DNA of 64,000 bases, from the NCBI GenBank assembly GCA_016716275.1, contig JADJWR010000003.1, forward strand, positions 992,001 to 1,056,000, in the 5' to 3' direction. The stretch is from Burkholderiales bacterium (GTDB lineage Bacteria; Pseudomonadota; Gammaproteobacteria; Burkholderiales; Burkholderiaceae_F). A program made the position numbers and the translations under genes. This document shows positions 26,998-38,000 of this stretch, one piece after another. Each line of letters begins with the position of its first letter. Within the stretch, counting starts at the first letter, position 1. The notes under the pieces were generated by a model. That model was not told the origin of the DNA and searched no databases. It saw only the letters and a program-made list of their open reading frames with translations.

Positions 26998-28797
26998 GTG
27001 CATCGGCTTCAGACTCTGCTCTTCGTCGGCTTCGTGGCACTGGGAGTCGCCAACGCGGCGGAGGGACTGCCGGACGATCCTGCCGCCCCGGCGCGTTCGG
27101 CCCCCCGGCTGGCCCGCTTCGAGGTCACCGCCACGCCGCCGGTCGAGACGTCGAAGGTACTCGACCGGGTGCTGAGCGACGCCACCGAAGGCAGGATCAT
27201 CGACAGCGAAGACGAGGAGCGGATCCTTCGCCGGCTGCGCCGGCAGACGATCGATGTCCTCGCCACCGAGGGATTCTTCACGCCCACCCTGACCGTCGCC
27301 GCGGACGAAAGCGGCCGGGCCCGCTACGTGCTCAGGCTCGACCTCGGTCCGCGCACCCGCGTCACCGAGGTAGTCATCGAGTTCACGGGAGAGCTGGCCC
27401 AGCAGCCGCAGCGCGCCGAGCAGCTGCGTGCCGGCTGGGAACTGCCGGTCGACAAGCCGTTCCGCGACGACCTCTGGTCGGCGGCCAAGACGAGGCTGGT
27501 CAACCGCATCCGCAGCCGCGATTTCGCCGCCGCCCGCCTGGCCGACTCGGTGGCGCTGATCGACTCCGAGAAGGCCACCGCCCGCCTGCGGGTCGAAGTC
27601 GACTCAGGCGCCGCCTACACGATGGGGTCGGTCGAGGTGCGCGGCCTGGAGCGGTACGACACAGCCCTGGTCGAGCGATTCAATCCATTCACCGTCGGCG
27701 ACCCCTACGATGCCGACAGGTTGCTCGAGTTCCAGCGGCGCCTGCAGCGAACGGCTTTCTTCAGCAGCGTCATCGTCGATGTCGATCCGGCGCGGGGCGA
27801 AGGCAACCGGCTGCCGCTGCTGGTCGAGGTCCGCGAAGCGAAGTCCAAGCGTGCCTCCTTCGCCCTGGGCTACTCCACCGATATCGGCGTCCGCGGCGAG
27901 ATCGCCTACCGCCAGGCGACGTTGTTCGGTTACCCGTACTCGCTGCAGTCCGGCATCGGGCTGGACCGCACGCGGCAGGTCGCCTACGCGGACGTCTACC
28001 TGCCGCCCAAGCCGGGTGGCGAGCAGGATGCGGTCGGCGCGCTGATCGAACTGACCGACAACGAGGGCGTGAAGACCGACCGCTGGGCGGTCGGCGCGCA
28101 GCGCACCTTCACTCGCGAAAGCGGCACCAAGTCCTACGACACCCGGCTGGCCCTGAACTTCCAGCACGAGACGCGCGAGGTCGTCGGCGCACCCGAGGAG
28201 GAGACGGTGAACGACGTCGTCTCCACCACCTATGCATGGACCCGGCGCGACGTCGACTCGATCACCATGCCAACGCGCGGAACGCTGCTGACGCTGTCCG
28301 GCACGGCCGGCCTCGGCCGCAGCAGCGTCACCGACTTCCTCAACACGGGTTTTCTGCGCGGCTACGGACGCTACACGCTGTACGTGCCGCTGTCGCCGCG
28401 CGACCAGCTGATACTTCGCACCGAACTGGGTTACGTGGCGGTGGACGATCCGCGGGTGGTGCCGAACGAGTTCCTGTTCCGCACCGGCGGTGTCGGAACC
28501 GTGCGCGGCTACTCCTTCCAGAGCCTGGGCCGCAAGGTCGGCACGGCGACGACCGGCAGCACGAAGCTGGCGGTGTTCTCCGCCGAGTACGTGCGCTGGC
28601 TCTGGGAAGACTGGGGTGCGGCGGTCTTCGTCGACGCCGGCGACGCCAGCGACGACCTGTTCAGCGAGCCGCTCGCCCTTGGCTACGGCCTCGGCATGCG
28701 CTACCGGACGCTGGCCGGACCGCTGGCACTCGATGTGGCCTACGCTGACCGCACCAACGACGTGCGGGTGCACTTCTCGATCAACATCGCCTTCTGA
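26998..28797 (+). CDS. tamA: autotransporter assembly protein TamA (Omp85 family)
   Basis: Outer-membrane half of the TamA-TamB translocation and assembly module. From a GTG start, the 599-aa product has a signal peptide (about 1-20, ending VANA), three POTRA-like repeats to about residue 270, and a C-terminal 16-strand barrel ending in phenylalanine (INIAF). The Omp85 barrel motif VRGYSFQSLG is near residue 503. Its stop overlaps the tamB start by one base (TGATG). No strong Shine-Dalgarno precedes the GTG. Confidence 0.93.
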   Translation: MHRLQTLLFVGFVALGVANAAEGLPDDPAAPARSAPRLARFEVTATPPVETSKVLDRVLSDATEGRIIDSEDEERILRRLRRQTIDVLATEGFFTPTLTVAADESGRARYVLRLDLGPRTRVTEVVIEFTGELAQQPQRAEQLRAGWELPVDKPFRDDLWSAAKTRLVNRIRSRDFAAARLADSVALIDSEKATARLRVEVDSGAAYTMGSVEVRGLERYDTALVERFNPFTVGDPYDADRLLEFQRRLQRTAFFSSVIVDVDPARGEGNRLPLLVEVREAKSKRASFALGYSTDIGVRGEIAYRQATLFGYPYSLQSGIGLDRTRQVAYADVYLPPKPGGEQDAVGALIELTDNEGVKTDRWAVGAQRTFTRESGTKSYDTRLALNFQHETREVVGAPEEETVNDVVSTTYAWTRRDVDSITMPTRGTLLTLSGTAGLGRSSVTDFLNTGFLRGYGRYTLYVPLSPRDQLILRTELGYVAVDDPRVVPNEFLFRTGGVGTVRGYSFQSLGRKVGTATTGSTKLAVFSAEYVRWLWEDWGAAVFVDAGDASDDLFSEPLALGYGLGMRYRTLAGPLALDVAYADRTNDVRVHFSINIAF

Positions 28798-31700
28798 TGA
28801 TGGCCGCACCCGAGTCACCTGCCGAGCCGCCTGCCGCGCCGGCCGCGCCCGCGGCCAGGCCGCGCCGACGAGGACGGCTGCTGTTGCGCTCGCTGGCGAC
28901 CGCCGCCGCCAGCCTGCTGCTGGTGGTCGCCCTGCTGGCTGCTGCCGTCGGCTGGCTGGTCGGCACCACCAACGGCATGAACAGCATCATCGCCCTCGCC
29001 AACCGCGTGGCGCCGGTGTCGATCGAAACGCGCGGCGCCTTCGGCGCGCTGGCCGAGGAATTCGGCTTCGCCGCACTGAAGGTCACCGTCGGCGACACGA
29101 CCGTCGACGCCACCGACGTACGCGCCCGGCTGCGCGACTGGCACTGGCAGCCGCTGCGGCTGGACTTCGACAACCTGGAGGCGGCGTCGCTGCGCGTCGG
29201 CGTCCTCACCGACGATGACGACGCGGCCCCGCCGGCCGACATCGGCGTGCCGATCGGCCTGTCTGCGCAGCGCGCCCGCCTGGGCCACCTGACGATCGCC
29301 GTCGACCTGGCGGAATTCAGCCTGCAATCCATCGAGGGGCGCGCCACGGCCGGGCCGGATGGCTACCGGATCGACGACGGCAGGGTGTCGCTCGGGCCCC
29401 ACAGCGCGCGAGTCGACGCCGAGCTTGGCGCGCGGCGACCTTTCCCGCTACGGGCCGAGGGCAACGTCAGCGCACAGGTGCAGGACAAGACGATCGGCGC
29501 AGCGGTGCGCGTCGGCGGCTCGCTGGTGCAGATGCGGATCGACGGCGCGCTTTCCGGTGCGGCGAGCGGCGCGCTGTCGGCGGCCGTCGCCAGCTTCGAG
29601 AAGCCGGCGTTGCGCACGCTGTCGCTCGATCTGGCCAACGTCGACCCGCGCGCCTGGCACCCGGCCGCGCCGAGCGCCGATCTGTACGTCAAGGGCGAGC
29701 TCTCCCCCGATGCGGCGATGGACCGCGTCGCCGGCACCATCGCGGTGGAAAACCGCGCGCCCGGGCTGATCGATGCCGACCGCATTCCGGCACGCAGCGC
29801 CACCGCGCAAGTCGAGGTCGATGCCAGGCAATTGCGGTTCAGCCGCGTCGTCGGGCAGTTGCTGCAGGGCTCGGTCAGGGGCGACTTTTCGGTAGCCTTC
29901 GCCGACGGCAGCTGGCAGACGAACGCGCAGCTGACCGACGTCGATCCGGCGCGGCTGCACGGCGCCCTGCAGCCGCTGCGCGTCGACGGCCGGCTGCAGG
30001 CGCGCCGCACGCCCGAGGCGATCTTCGTCACCACCGATCTGCTTGGCCGCGGCGAGCCCGCTGCCGCGCTGACCTTCGATGGCAGCTTCACGTCCACGCT
30101 GGCAACGATCAACAGCGCTCGGCTCGCCCTTGGCGACGGGCTGGCGACCGCCGCCGGCAGCATCGAACTGTCCGGCGCGCACCGCGCCAGCCTGCAGGGA
30201 TCGCTGCAGGGCTTCGAGCCTGGACGACTGGTCAAGGGCGTCGACGCCCGCCTGAGCGGCAGCGTGGCGATCGATGGTGCGTTGAAGCCACAGCCGGCAG
30301 GAAGGCTGACCTTCGAGCTGGCCGACAGCCGTGCCTGGAACCGGCCGCTGAGCGGACGCGGTCGCATCGATGTGGATGCGCAACAGCACCTCGACGTCGA
30401 CATCGACCTGATGGTGCGCTCAGCTCGGCTCGTCGCCAGGGGCGGCCTGGGCGCGCCCGACCGTTCAATCGAGGTGAAGCTCGACGTGCCGTCGATCGCC
30501 GAACTCCTGCCGCCCTCGTCGAAGGCTGCCGTCGCCGGCTCGCTCGAGCTTTCCGGCACCGCCCGAGGCAAGTGGACGGCACCCGAAGTGCAGGTGCAAT
30601 TGGCGGCCAAGGCGCTGCGCTACGGCGATCACTCGCTGGCGAGCGTCTCGGCGCTGGCGAGCTACGGCGGTGGCAGCGACGGCACGCTGCGGGTGAGCGC
30701 CGGCGCAGCCGGCTACGGCTATGCGCCGCGGCCGGCAGCGTCGGTGCAGGCGGTGAGTCTGGTCGTCGAAGGGCGCCTGTCAAACCACGCCATCCGGCTG
30801 CAGGCCACGGCGGACAAGACGCAGTCCGCCTCGATCATCGCCGATGGCGGCTGGCGCGAGGATGCCTGGCGCGGGCGCGTGCGCGAGGCGGTCGTCGCAC
30901 CGCCGCTCGATCTGCGGCTGCTGATGCCGGCCTCGCTCGTCGTCAGCACCCGCGGCGCCGAGTTCGGCCCGGCAAAGATCGCCGTCGAGCATGTGCGCTT
31001 CGACGACGTCCGCCTGCGCAGCGACGACGCCGGCATAGCCACGCAGGGCACCTTCAGCGGCCTGCAGCCGTCCCGCTTCTCGGTCCCGGTGCAGGGCGGG
31101 CTCAAGCCGGTGCTCGCCCCCACCGGCAGGCGAACGCCGCTGGCCTTGCGGGGCGAGTGGGACCTGCGCCTCGCCGGCGGCCTGATCGACGGCCGCGTGC
31201 TGATCGAGCGCAGCGAGGGGGACCTGTACGCCGGCCGTGGCCCCAGGTCGGCGCTCGGTCTCACCGACGCCTGGCTCGATGCACGGATCGAGGCCAATCA
31301 TCTGGCCGCCGCCATGCGCATCGAGGGCACGAACAGCGGCGGCATCGGCGCGCACCTCGACGCCTGGCTCGAGGACTCCGCCGAGGCCGGCTGGCGGCTG
31401 GCGCAGGCGCGCCCCTGGCTGATCAGCGGTGCCTTCGATCTGAAGGGCCTGAACTGGATCAACGCGCTGCTGTCGGATCACATGCGGGCGAACGTCCGCC
31501 TCGGCGGCAACCTGACCGGCACCGTGCGCATCGAAGGCACGCCGGCGAGCCCCTCCGCCTCCGGACGGCTCAGCGGATCCGATCTGCGCGTCGCCTGGGT
31601 CGAGCAAGGGGTGCGCCTGGAAAACGGCCGGCTGCTCGCGCACCTGCAGGGCGACCTGATCGTGCTCGACGAACTGCGGTTCAGCGGTCCGCCGCGCGTG

Positions 31701-32801
31701 CAGCCCGACGACCGCCGCGCCGCCGCGGCCGTGCCGGCCGACCGTGAGGGCTCGGTCAGTGCGAGCGGCCGCCTGCGGCTGGGCGATCTCAGCGGCGTGA
31801 TCCAGGTGGCCGCCATCCACCTTCCCCTGCTGCAGCGACCGGACCGCTGGGTCATCGCTTCCGGCGGCGGCAACATCGAGATCGCCGCCAAGCACGTCCA
31901 GGTCAACGGTGCCTTCGCCGCCGAGGCCGGCTTCGTCGGCATCGCTCGCGCCGAGCTGCCCTCGCTGTCCGACGACGTCGTGGTGGTCAGGGCGGGCGAG
32001 ACCGCCGAAGGCCGGGAGCGCCGGGTGACGCTCGGCTTCGACCTCGGCATCGACCTCGGCGAGGCGTTCTACCTGACCGGCAAGGGTCTGAGCACGCGCG
32101 TCGAAGGGGCGGTGCGGCTGCGCAGCGCCGGGCGCGGGGCCGTCACCGCGGTCGGCTCGATCGCCGCGGTCGACGGCGTCTACGAGGGCTTCGGGCAAAA
32201 GCTGCAGATCACCCGCGGCCGGCTCAACTTCCAGGGCGCGCCGGAGAACCCCGGCCTCGACATCCTGGCGCTGCGCACCGGCCTGCCGGTCGAAGTCGGC
32301 GTCACCATCACGCGCACGGCCGCCGCGCCGCTGGTGCGCATCCACAGCGACCCGCCGATGCCCGATGCCGAGGCGCTGTCGTGGCTGGTGCTGGGACGGC
32401 CGCCGGACCAGGCCGGCGGCGACAACATCGCGCTGGCCGCTGCCGCCGCCGGCCTGCTCGGCGGCAGCAGCGAGGGCTACCCGACCCGCGTGGCAAGGGC
32501 CATCGGTGTCGACGAGATCTCGATCCGCAGCGGCAACTTCGGCATCGCCTCGCTGCTGCCCGCACGCGGCGTGGCTGGTTCCCTGCGCAGCGAGGACGCG
32601 TCGGGGGCCACGGTCGCAGGCGAGATCATCACCATCGGCAAGAACATCAACGATGCGCTGACGGTGAGCTACCAGCAGGCGATCTCGGACACCACCCGCA
32701 TTCTGCAGTTGAACTACCGCCTGTCGCAGCGGCTTTCCGTCGTCGCGCGCGGCGGCACCGACAATGCGCTGGACCTCGTCTACTCGTTCGCCTTCGACTG
32801 A
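28797..32801 (+). CDS. tamB: translocation and assembly module protein TamB
   Basis: A 1334-aa inner-membrane-anchored, periplasm-spanning AsmA/TamB-type protein. One N-terminal membrane helix (about residues 29-53) follows a Pro/Ala and Arg-rich cytoplasmic tail. The body is repetitive beta-rich sequence, and the conserved C-terminal DUF490 region includes GRLNFQGAPENPGLDI and PDAEALSWLVLGR. It works with TamA in outer-membrane protein assembly and probably phospholipid transport. The tamA-tamB junction overlaps by one base, and the end overlaps tesA by 38 nt. Confidence 0.94.
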   Translation: MMAAPESPAEPPAAPAAPAARPRRRGRLLLRSLATAAASLLLVVALLAAAVGWLVGTTNGMNSIIALANRVAPVSIETRGAFGALAEEFGFAALKVTVGDTTVDATDVRARLRDWHWQPLRLDFDNLEAASLRVGVLTDDDDAAPPADIGVPIGLSAQRARLGHLTIAVDLAEFSLQSIEGRATAGPDGYRIDDGRVSLGPHSARVDAELGARRPFPLRAEGNVSAQVQDKTIGAAVRVGGSLVQMRIDGALSGAASGALSAAVASFEKPALRTLSLDLANVDPRAWHPAAPSADLYVKGELSPDAAMDRVAGTIAVENRAPGLIDADRIPARSATAQVEVDARQLRFSRVVGQLLQGSVRGDFSVAFADGSWQTNAQLTDVDPARLHGALQPLRVDGRLQARRTPEAIFVTTDLLGRGEPAAALTFDGSFTSTLATINSARLALGDGLATAAGSIELSGAHRASLQGSLQGFEPGRLVKGVDARLSGSVAIDGALKPQPAGRLTFELADSRAWNRPLSGRGRIDVDAQQHLDVDIDLMVRSARLVARGGLGAPDRSIEVKLDVPSIAELLPPSSKAAVAGSLELSGTARGKWTAPEVQVQLAAKALRYGDHSLASVSALASYGGGSDGTLRVSAGAAGYGYAPRPAASVQAVSLVVEGRLSNHAIRLQATADKTQSASIIADGGWREDAWRGRVREAVVAPPLDLRLLMPASLVVSTRGAEFGPAKIAVEHVRFDDVRLRSDDAGIATQGTFSGLQPSRFSVPVQGGLKPVLAPTGRRTPLALRGEWDLRLAGGLIDGRVLIERSEGDLYAGRGPRSALGLTDAWLDARIEANHLAAAMRIEGTNSGGIGAHLDAWLEDSAEAGWRLAQARPWLISGAFDLKGLNWINALLSDHMRANVRLGGNLTGTVRIEGTPASPSASGRLSGSDLRVAWVEQGVRLENGRLLAHLQGDLIVLDELRFSGPPRVQPDDRRAAAAVPADREGSVSASGRLRLGDLSGVIQVAAIHLPLLQRPDRWVIASGGGNIEIAAKHVQVNGAFAAEAGFVGIARAELPSLSDDVVVVRAGETAEGRERRVTLGFDLGIDLGEAFYLTGKGLSTRVEGAVRLRSAGRGAVTAVGSIAAVDGVYEGFGQKLQITRGRLNFQGAPENPGLDILALRTGLPVEVGVTITRTAAAPLVRIHSDPPMPDAEALSWLVLGRPPDQAGGDNIALAAAAAGLLGGSSEGYPTRVARAIGVDEISIRSGNFGIASLLPARGVAGSLRSEDASGATVAGEIITIGKNINDALTVSYQQAISDTTRILQLNYRLSQRLSVVARGGTDNALDLVYSFAFD

Positions 32802-33459
32802 GCGCGCCAATGCCGGGCGCCGCCGGCTGCTCGCCGCCCTTGCGGCATTGCCGCTCGCCGCCTGCGGCCGCAGGGCGCCGCGCCACGCGGCCGTTGCCGC
32901 AGGCAGCACGGTGCTTGCGCTCGGCGACTCGCTGACCTTCGGTACCGGCGCTGCATCGGAGGCTGCCTACCCGCTGCGGCTCGCCGGACTGACCGGCTGG
33001 CGCGTGGTCAACGCCGGCGTGCCCGGCAACACCAGCGCCCAGGCCCGCGAGCGCTTGCCCTCGTTGCTTGCCGAGCACACGCCGAGGCTGGTGCTGCTGT
33101 CGATCGGTGGCAACGACTTCCTGCGCCGGGTGCCCGAGGAACAGACGCGGGCGAACATCGCCGCGATGCTCGACGAGAGCCGCGCCGCCGGCGCGCAGCC
33201 GGTGCTGATCGCGGTGCCGCGGCCGGCGCTGGTGGCCGCCCTGCTCGGCTCGCTCGACGATCACCCGCTGTATGAGGCGCTGGCCGACGAGCGGCGCGTG
33301 CCGCTGTTCGCCTCGGGCTGGTCCGGGGTGCTGTCCGATCCGGCGCTGAAGGCCGACCGGATCCACGCCAACGCCGCCGGCTACGAGCGCTTCGCGCGCG
33401 AACTTCACGGCTTTCTGCGCGACGCGGGCATCGCGCCGCCCGGCACTGCACCCCGCTGA
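32764..33459 (+). CDS. SGNH-family esterase / thioesterase (TesA-like), probable lipoprotein
   Basis: A 231-aa arylesterase/lysophospholipase of the TesA type. SGNH blocks are all present: nucleophile S56 in ALGDSLTFG, the glycine block NAGVPGNTS, Asn in SIGGNDF and the catalytic DRIHANAAGY pair. The N terminus has consecutive arginines (AGRRRLLAALA) and a lipobox-like LAAC (C34), so export as a lipoprotein, possibly by Tat, is plausible. The only upstream in-frame start is the ATG 38 nt inside tamB, indicating coupling to the tam genes. Confidence 0.85.
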   Translation: MRWTSSTRSPSTERANAGRRRLLAALAALPLAACGRRAPRHAAVAAGSTVLALGDSLTFGTGAASEAAYPLRLAGLTGWRVVNAGVPGNTSAQARERLPSLLAEHTPRLVLLSIGGNDFLRRVPEEQTRANIAAMLDESRAAGAQPVLIAVPRPALVAALLGSLDDHPLYEALADERRVPLFASGWSGVLSDPALKADRIHANAAGYERFARELHGFLRDAGIAPPGTAPR

Positions 33460-33483
33460 CGGGCTTCGACGCCGGACGACGCG

Positions 33484-35049
33484 CTACAGCAGCCAGTCGA
33501 TCGGCAGCAGCGACATCACGCCCACCCCGGTGCGCCGCAGCCAGCCAGTCTCCGGCTCGGTGTCGTGGCGCTTCTCGCCGGCGGACGTGCGCTCGATCCA
33601 CTGCAGGCTGCTGCCGTCCGCTGCCAGCACCACCTCGTAGGCGGCGAGGGGAATGATCGAGTCGAAGCCGTCGGCCATCGACTGCGCCAGCACGGCGCTA
33701 TCGATCACCAGCCCCATCTCGGTGTTCAGCAGCGCCGAGCGCAGGTCGAAATTAAACGAGCCGACGAAGATCCGCTCGCGGTCGACGGCGAAGGTCTTCG
33801 CGTGCAGGCCCGACGACGAACTCGAGCCGACCCCGGTCCGCTCGGGCGGCAGTTCCTCGGTCGCCGTCGGCTTCAGTTCGAACAGCCGGACGCCAGCGTG
33901 CAGCAGGTCGTGGCGTCGCTTGGCGTAGCCGGCATGCACCACGGCCACATCGGAGGCGGCCAGCGAATTGGTGAGGACGCGCACCTGCACGCCGCCGCGC
34001 GCCAGCGCCGCCAGCGACTCGGTGCCCTCCTTGCCGGGCACGAAATACGGCGATACGAGGTCGAGCGACTTCTCCGGCCTGCCGATGGCCCGCACCAGTG
34101 CCGGGAACAGGAGGAAGTCGGCGCGGGCCTGCGTGTCGAGCGTCTTGGCCGGATCGTCGTAGACGACCGTCGCCTTCGCCCACTCGAACGACACCCTCCT
34201 GTCGAGGATGTCGCGCACGACCGGCGTCGTGCGCAGCGCCTCCAGGTAGGCCACCGATTCCGGGTTCGCGCGCGCAGCCGCGAAGCGGGCCTTGAGGTCC
34301 CCCACACCCTCGGGTCCCGGCGTGCCGACGAAACTCGCCGCCGGATAGGCCGACGGGCTGTTCCAGTACAGGTCGAACTGCCTCGACACCTCGTGCACGG
34401 CCGTGCCGATCGCCGCCACGTCGAGGTCGGCGAAGACCATGTCGCTGCCCACGCCGAAGTACTCGCCGCCGATGTTGCGGCCGCCGACCACCGTGACCTG
34501 GTTGTCGGCGGTGAACGACTTGTTGTGCATGCGGCGGTTCAGGCGCTGAAAATCGCCGAGGTAGCCGAAGATCCGGCCGCTGCGCTGCAGGAACGGGTTG
34601 TACAGGCGAACCTCGACGTTCGGATGCGCGTCGAGCGCTGCCAGCGTCGGGTCGAGCCCGCCGGTGTTGTTGTCGTCGAGCAGCAGGCGTACGCGCACGC
34701 CGCGCTCAGCCGCCTGCCAGAGCGCTTCGAACAGCAGGTAGCCGACCGGATCCCCGTGCCAGATGTAGTACTGGACGTCGAGCGACTTCTCGGCCACCGC
34801 GGCGAGCAGCGCGCGGGTGGCGAAGGCGTCGCGCGGCTTGAGCAGCGGGTGCACGCCGGTCTTGCCCGGGTGCGCGGCGACCACGGGCTCGAGCACGCGG
34901 CCGAGCCGCGTGCCCGCGGTATCGGTGAGCGCGGTGGTCGGCGCCCGACCTTCCAGCGAAGGAAGCGCGGTAGCGCAACCGGCCAGCAGCGTCGCCAGCG
35001 CGATGACGCTCGCCGGCACAATGCGGAACGTACGGTCGATCCTGCCCAT
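33484..35049 (-). CDS. phospholipase D-family lipoprotein, cardiolipin-synthase-like (ClsC/YmdC type)
   Basis: A 521-aa PLD-superfamily protein. HKD motif 1 is H175/K177/D182 in MHNKSFTADN and motif 2 is H416/K418/D423 in LHAKTFAVD, so both catalytic halves are present. The N terminus is a lipoprotein signal with lipobox LLAGC (C25). The chosen ATG has GGGAG upstream; a longer open frame exists. It resembles ClsC/YmdC, which makes cardiolipin from phosphatidylglycerol and phosphatidylethanolamine. It lies 25 nt after an RND pump gene, so it may be the last gene of that operon. Confidence 0.87.
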   Translation of the reverse strand: MGRIDRTFRIVPASVIALATLLAGCATALPSLEGRAPTTALTDTAGTRLGRVLEPVVAAHPGKTGVHPLLKPRDAFATRALLAAVAEKSLDVQYYIWHGDPVGYLLFEALWQAAERGVRVRLLLDDNNTGGLDPTLAALDAHPNVEVRLYNPFLQRSGRIFGYLGDFQRLNRRMHNKSFTADNQVTVVGGRNIGGEYFGVGSDMVFADLDVAAIGTAVHEVSRQFDLYWNSPSAYPAASFVGTPGPEGVGDLKARFAAARANPESVAYLEALRTTPVVRDILDRRVSFEWAKATVVYDDPAKTLDTQARADFLLFPALVRAIGRPEKSLDLVSPYFVPGKEGTESLAALARGGVQVRVLTNSLAASDVAVVHAGYAKRRHDLLHAGVRLFELKPTATEELPPERTGVGSSSSSGLHAKTFAVDRERIFVGSFNFDLRSALLNTEMGLVIDSAVLAQSMADGFDSIIPLAAYEVVLAADGSSLQWIERTSAGEKRHDTEPETGWLRRTGVGVMSLLPIDWLL

Positions 35050-35074
35050 TGCGCGCTCCCCGGAGGCGTCCCGC

Positions 35075-38000
35075 TCAGACGGCGTGGCCAGCATTCCTGA
35101 CGGCGGTTTCGCCGCGCCCGACCCGGAACCAGAGCGCATAGAGCGCCGGCAGGAACAGCAGCGTCAGCACGGTGGCGACGATCAGGCCGCCCATGATCGC
35201 CACCGCCATCGGGCCCCAGAACTGGCTGCGCGACAGCGGGATCATCGCCAGCACCGAGGCCGCGGCGGTGAGCAGGATCGGCCGGCAGCGGCGCACCGCC
35301 GCCTCGACGATCGCCGTCCAGGTGTCCACCCCGCGCTGCTCGTCGCGCTCGATCTGGTCGACCAGGATCACCGAGTTGCGGATGATCATGCCGACCAGCG
35401 CGATCACGCCGAGCTGCGCGACGAAGCCGAACGGCCGCTGCAGCGCGAGCAGCGCCACCGATGCGCCGATGAAGCCCAGCGGCCCGGTGAGGAAGACCAG
35501 CGCCGAGCGCGAGAAACTCGCGAGCTGCAGCATCAGCAGCGTGAAGATGATGAACAGCGCCAGCGGCACCTTGGCGGCGATCGCCCTGCCCGCCTTGGCG
35601 CTCTCCTCGGCGGCGCCGGCGATCACCAGGCGGTAACCGGCCGGAAGCGACGCGCGCACCGCCTCCATGCCCGGCGTGTTCCAGATCTGCCCGCTCACCG
35701 TCGCTGCCTGGATGCCTTCGCGCACGTCGCCCTGCACGGTGATCGCAAAGCTGCGGTTCTCGCGCCAGATCACGCCGGGTTCCCAGCCGAACTCGACCTT
35801 CACCAGCTGCGAAAGCGGCACGTAGCGGCCCGCGCCGGTGGGCACATTGGCGTCGGCGAGCCGGGTCATGGTGTCGCGCTCCTCGTGCGGCTGGCGCAGC
35901 ACGATGTCGATCAGTTCGTCGCCCTCCCGATACTGGCCGATGACGGCGCCGGAAAGGATCGCCTGCGCCGCCCGCGCGAGCAGCTGCGTCGACACGCCGA
36001 GCGCGCGTGCCTTGTCCTGGTCGAGGATCAGGCGCAGCTGCTTGATGTTCTCGTTCCAGTTGTCGTTCACGCCGACCGTGTTCTCGTTGGCGCGCACCAG
36101 CTCCTTGACCCGATCGGCGATCGATCGCACCCGCGCCGGATCGTCGCCCTCGACCCGGAACTGCACCGGATAGGCCACCGGCGGACCGTTCGGCAGCAGC
36201 TGCACGCGGCCGCGCAGCTCGGCGAACTCCTCGCGGAACAGGTGGCCGAGCCGTGCGCGCAGGCTGTCGCGGTCGGCAATCGAGCGGGTCGCCACGACGT
36301 ACTGCGCCAGGTTGCTCTGCGGGAACTGCTGGGTCTGCGGCAGGTAGAAGCGCGGGCTGCCGGTGCCCACGTAGCCGGCGTAGTACTCGACCTCCGGCTG
36401 CCGCTGCAGCCACTGCTCGAACTTCCTGGCCTGCGTCTCGGTGGCATGGAAGCTCGATCCCTCGGCGAGCCAGAGGTCGACCATCATCTCCAGCCGGTTC
36501 GAGTCGGGAAAGAACTGCTGCTCGATGTAGCGGAAGCCGAACACGCCGAGCGCCAGCGCCGCCAGCGTTGCCGCGATCACCGTCCGGCGCCAATCGACGC
36601 ACCAGTCGACCAGCGCGCGGAAGCGGCGGTAGAACGGCGTGTCGAACAGTTCGTGCGCCGCCTCGTCGGCGCCGACCCTCGGTCTGACCCTGAGCAGCCA
36701 GATCGAAAGCTGCGGCACGAACAGCACGGCGACGAACCAGGAGACCACCAGCGACAGCGCGGTGACCTGGAAGATCGACATCGTGTACTCGCCGGCGTTC
36801 GAGTTGGCCAGCGCGATCGGCAGGAAGCCGGTGGCGGTGATCAGCGTGCCGGTCGCCATCGGCATCGCGGTGAGCTCGTACATCGCCACCGCGGCGCGCA
36901 GGCGGTCGTAACCCTCCTCCATCTTCCTTACCACCATCTCCACCGCGATGATCGCGTCGTCGACCAGCAGGCCGAGCGCGATGATCAGCGCGCCGAGCGA
37001 GATCTTGTGCAGGTTGATGCCGACGATCTGCATGCCGACGAAGGTTACCGCCAGCACCAGCGGGATGGTCAGCGCCACCACCAGGCCCGGCCGCATGTCG
37101 ACATACCAGCCCCGCCCCGTTTCGCGCCGGTGCAGACCCAGCGTGACGAACGACACCGCCAGCACGATGCCGATCGCCTCGACCAGCACCTTGATGAACT
37201 CGCCGACCGAGCGCGCAACCGCGCGCGGCTGGTCGGCCACCCGCGTGATCTCGATGCCGACCGGCAGCACCTGCCGCAGACGCCGTTCCGCCTGCGCCAG
37301 CGCCCGGCCCAGCTCGATGATGTCGCCGCCCCTGGCCATCGAGATGCCGAGGCCGATCACCTCCTGCCCCGCCGCGCCGCCCACCGCGGCACGCATCTTC
37401 TCGCGCGGCGGGTCGACGTAGCCGCGGCTGACCGTGGCGATGTCGCCTAGCACGTAGCTCGCGCCGCCGGCACGCACCGGCAGCCGGCGCAGCTCGTCGA
37501 CCGAGCGCAGCTCGCCGGTGAGCCGGATCTGCACGTTGTCGGTCGGCAGCACCAGCACGCCGGAGCCTTCGATCGCGTTCTGCGCGCCGATCTGCTCGGC
37601 AAGCTGAGGCACCGTGAGCGCCAGCTGGGCGAGCCGCCGGTGCGGGATCTCGACCGTGATCCGCTCCTCCTGCGCGCCGATCAGGTCGACCTTGGCGACG
37701 CCGGGGATCCGCAGCAGCTGCTGGCGCGCCCAGTCGACGTAGTCCTTCAGCTCGCGGTAGGAGAAACCGTCGGCCGAGAAGGCGAAGATCACGCCGTAGA
37801 CGTCGCCGAACTCGTCGTTGAAAAACGGCCCCTGCACGCCCGGCGGCAGCGTGCCGCGGATGTCGCCGACCTTCTTCCTCACCTGGTACCAGAGCTGGGC
37901 AATCTCCTTCGCCGGCGAGGTGTCGCCGAGCTGGAAAGTGATCACCGTCTCGCCGGGCTTGCTGTAGGAGCGGATCTTGTCCGCGTAGGGCACCTCCTGC

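Noticed and set aside
34817..37450. Open frame of 877 codons on the plus strand
   Set aside because: It is antisense to the RND pump gene, has Arg/His/Asp-rich composition with no recognisable motif, and arises from the lack of stop codons in GC-rich DNA.
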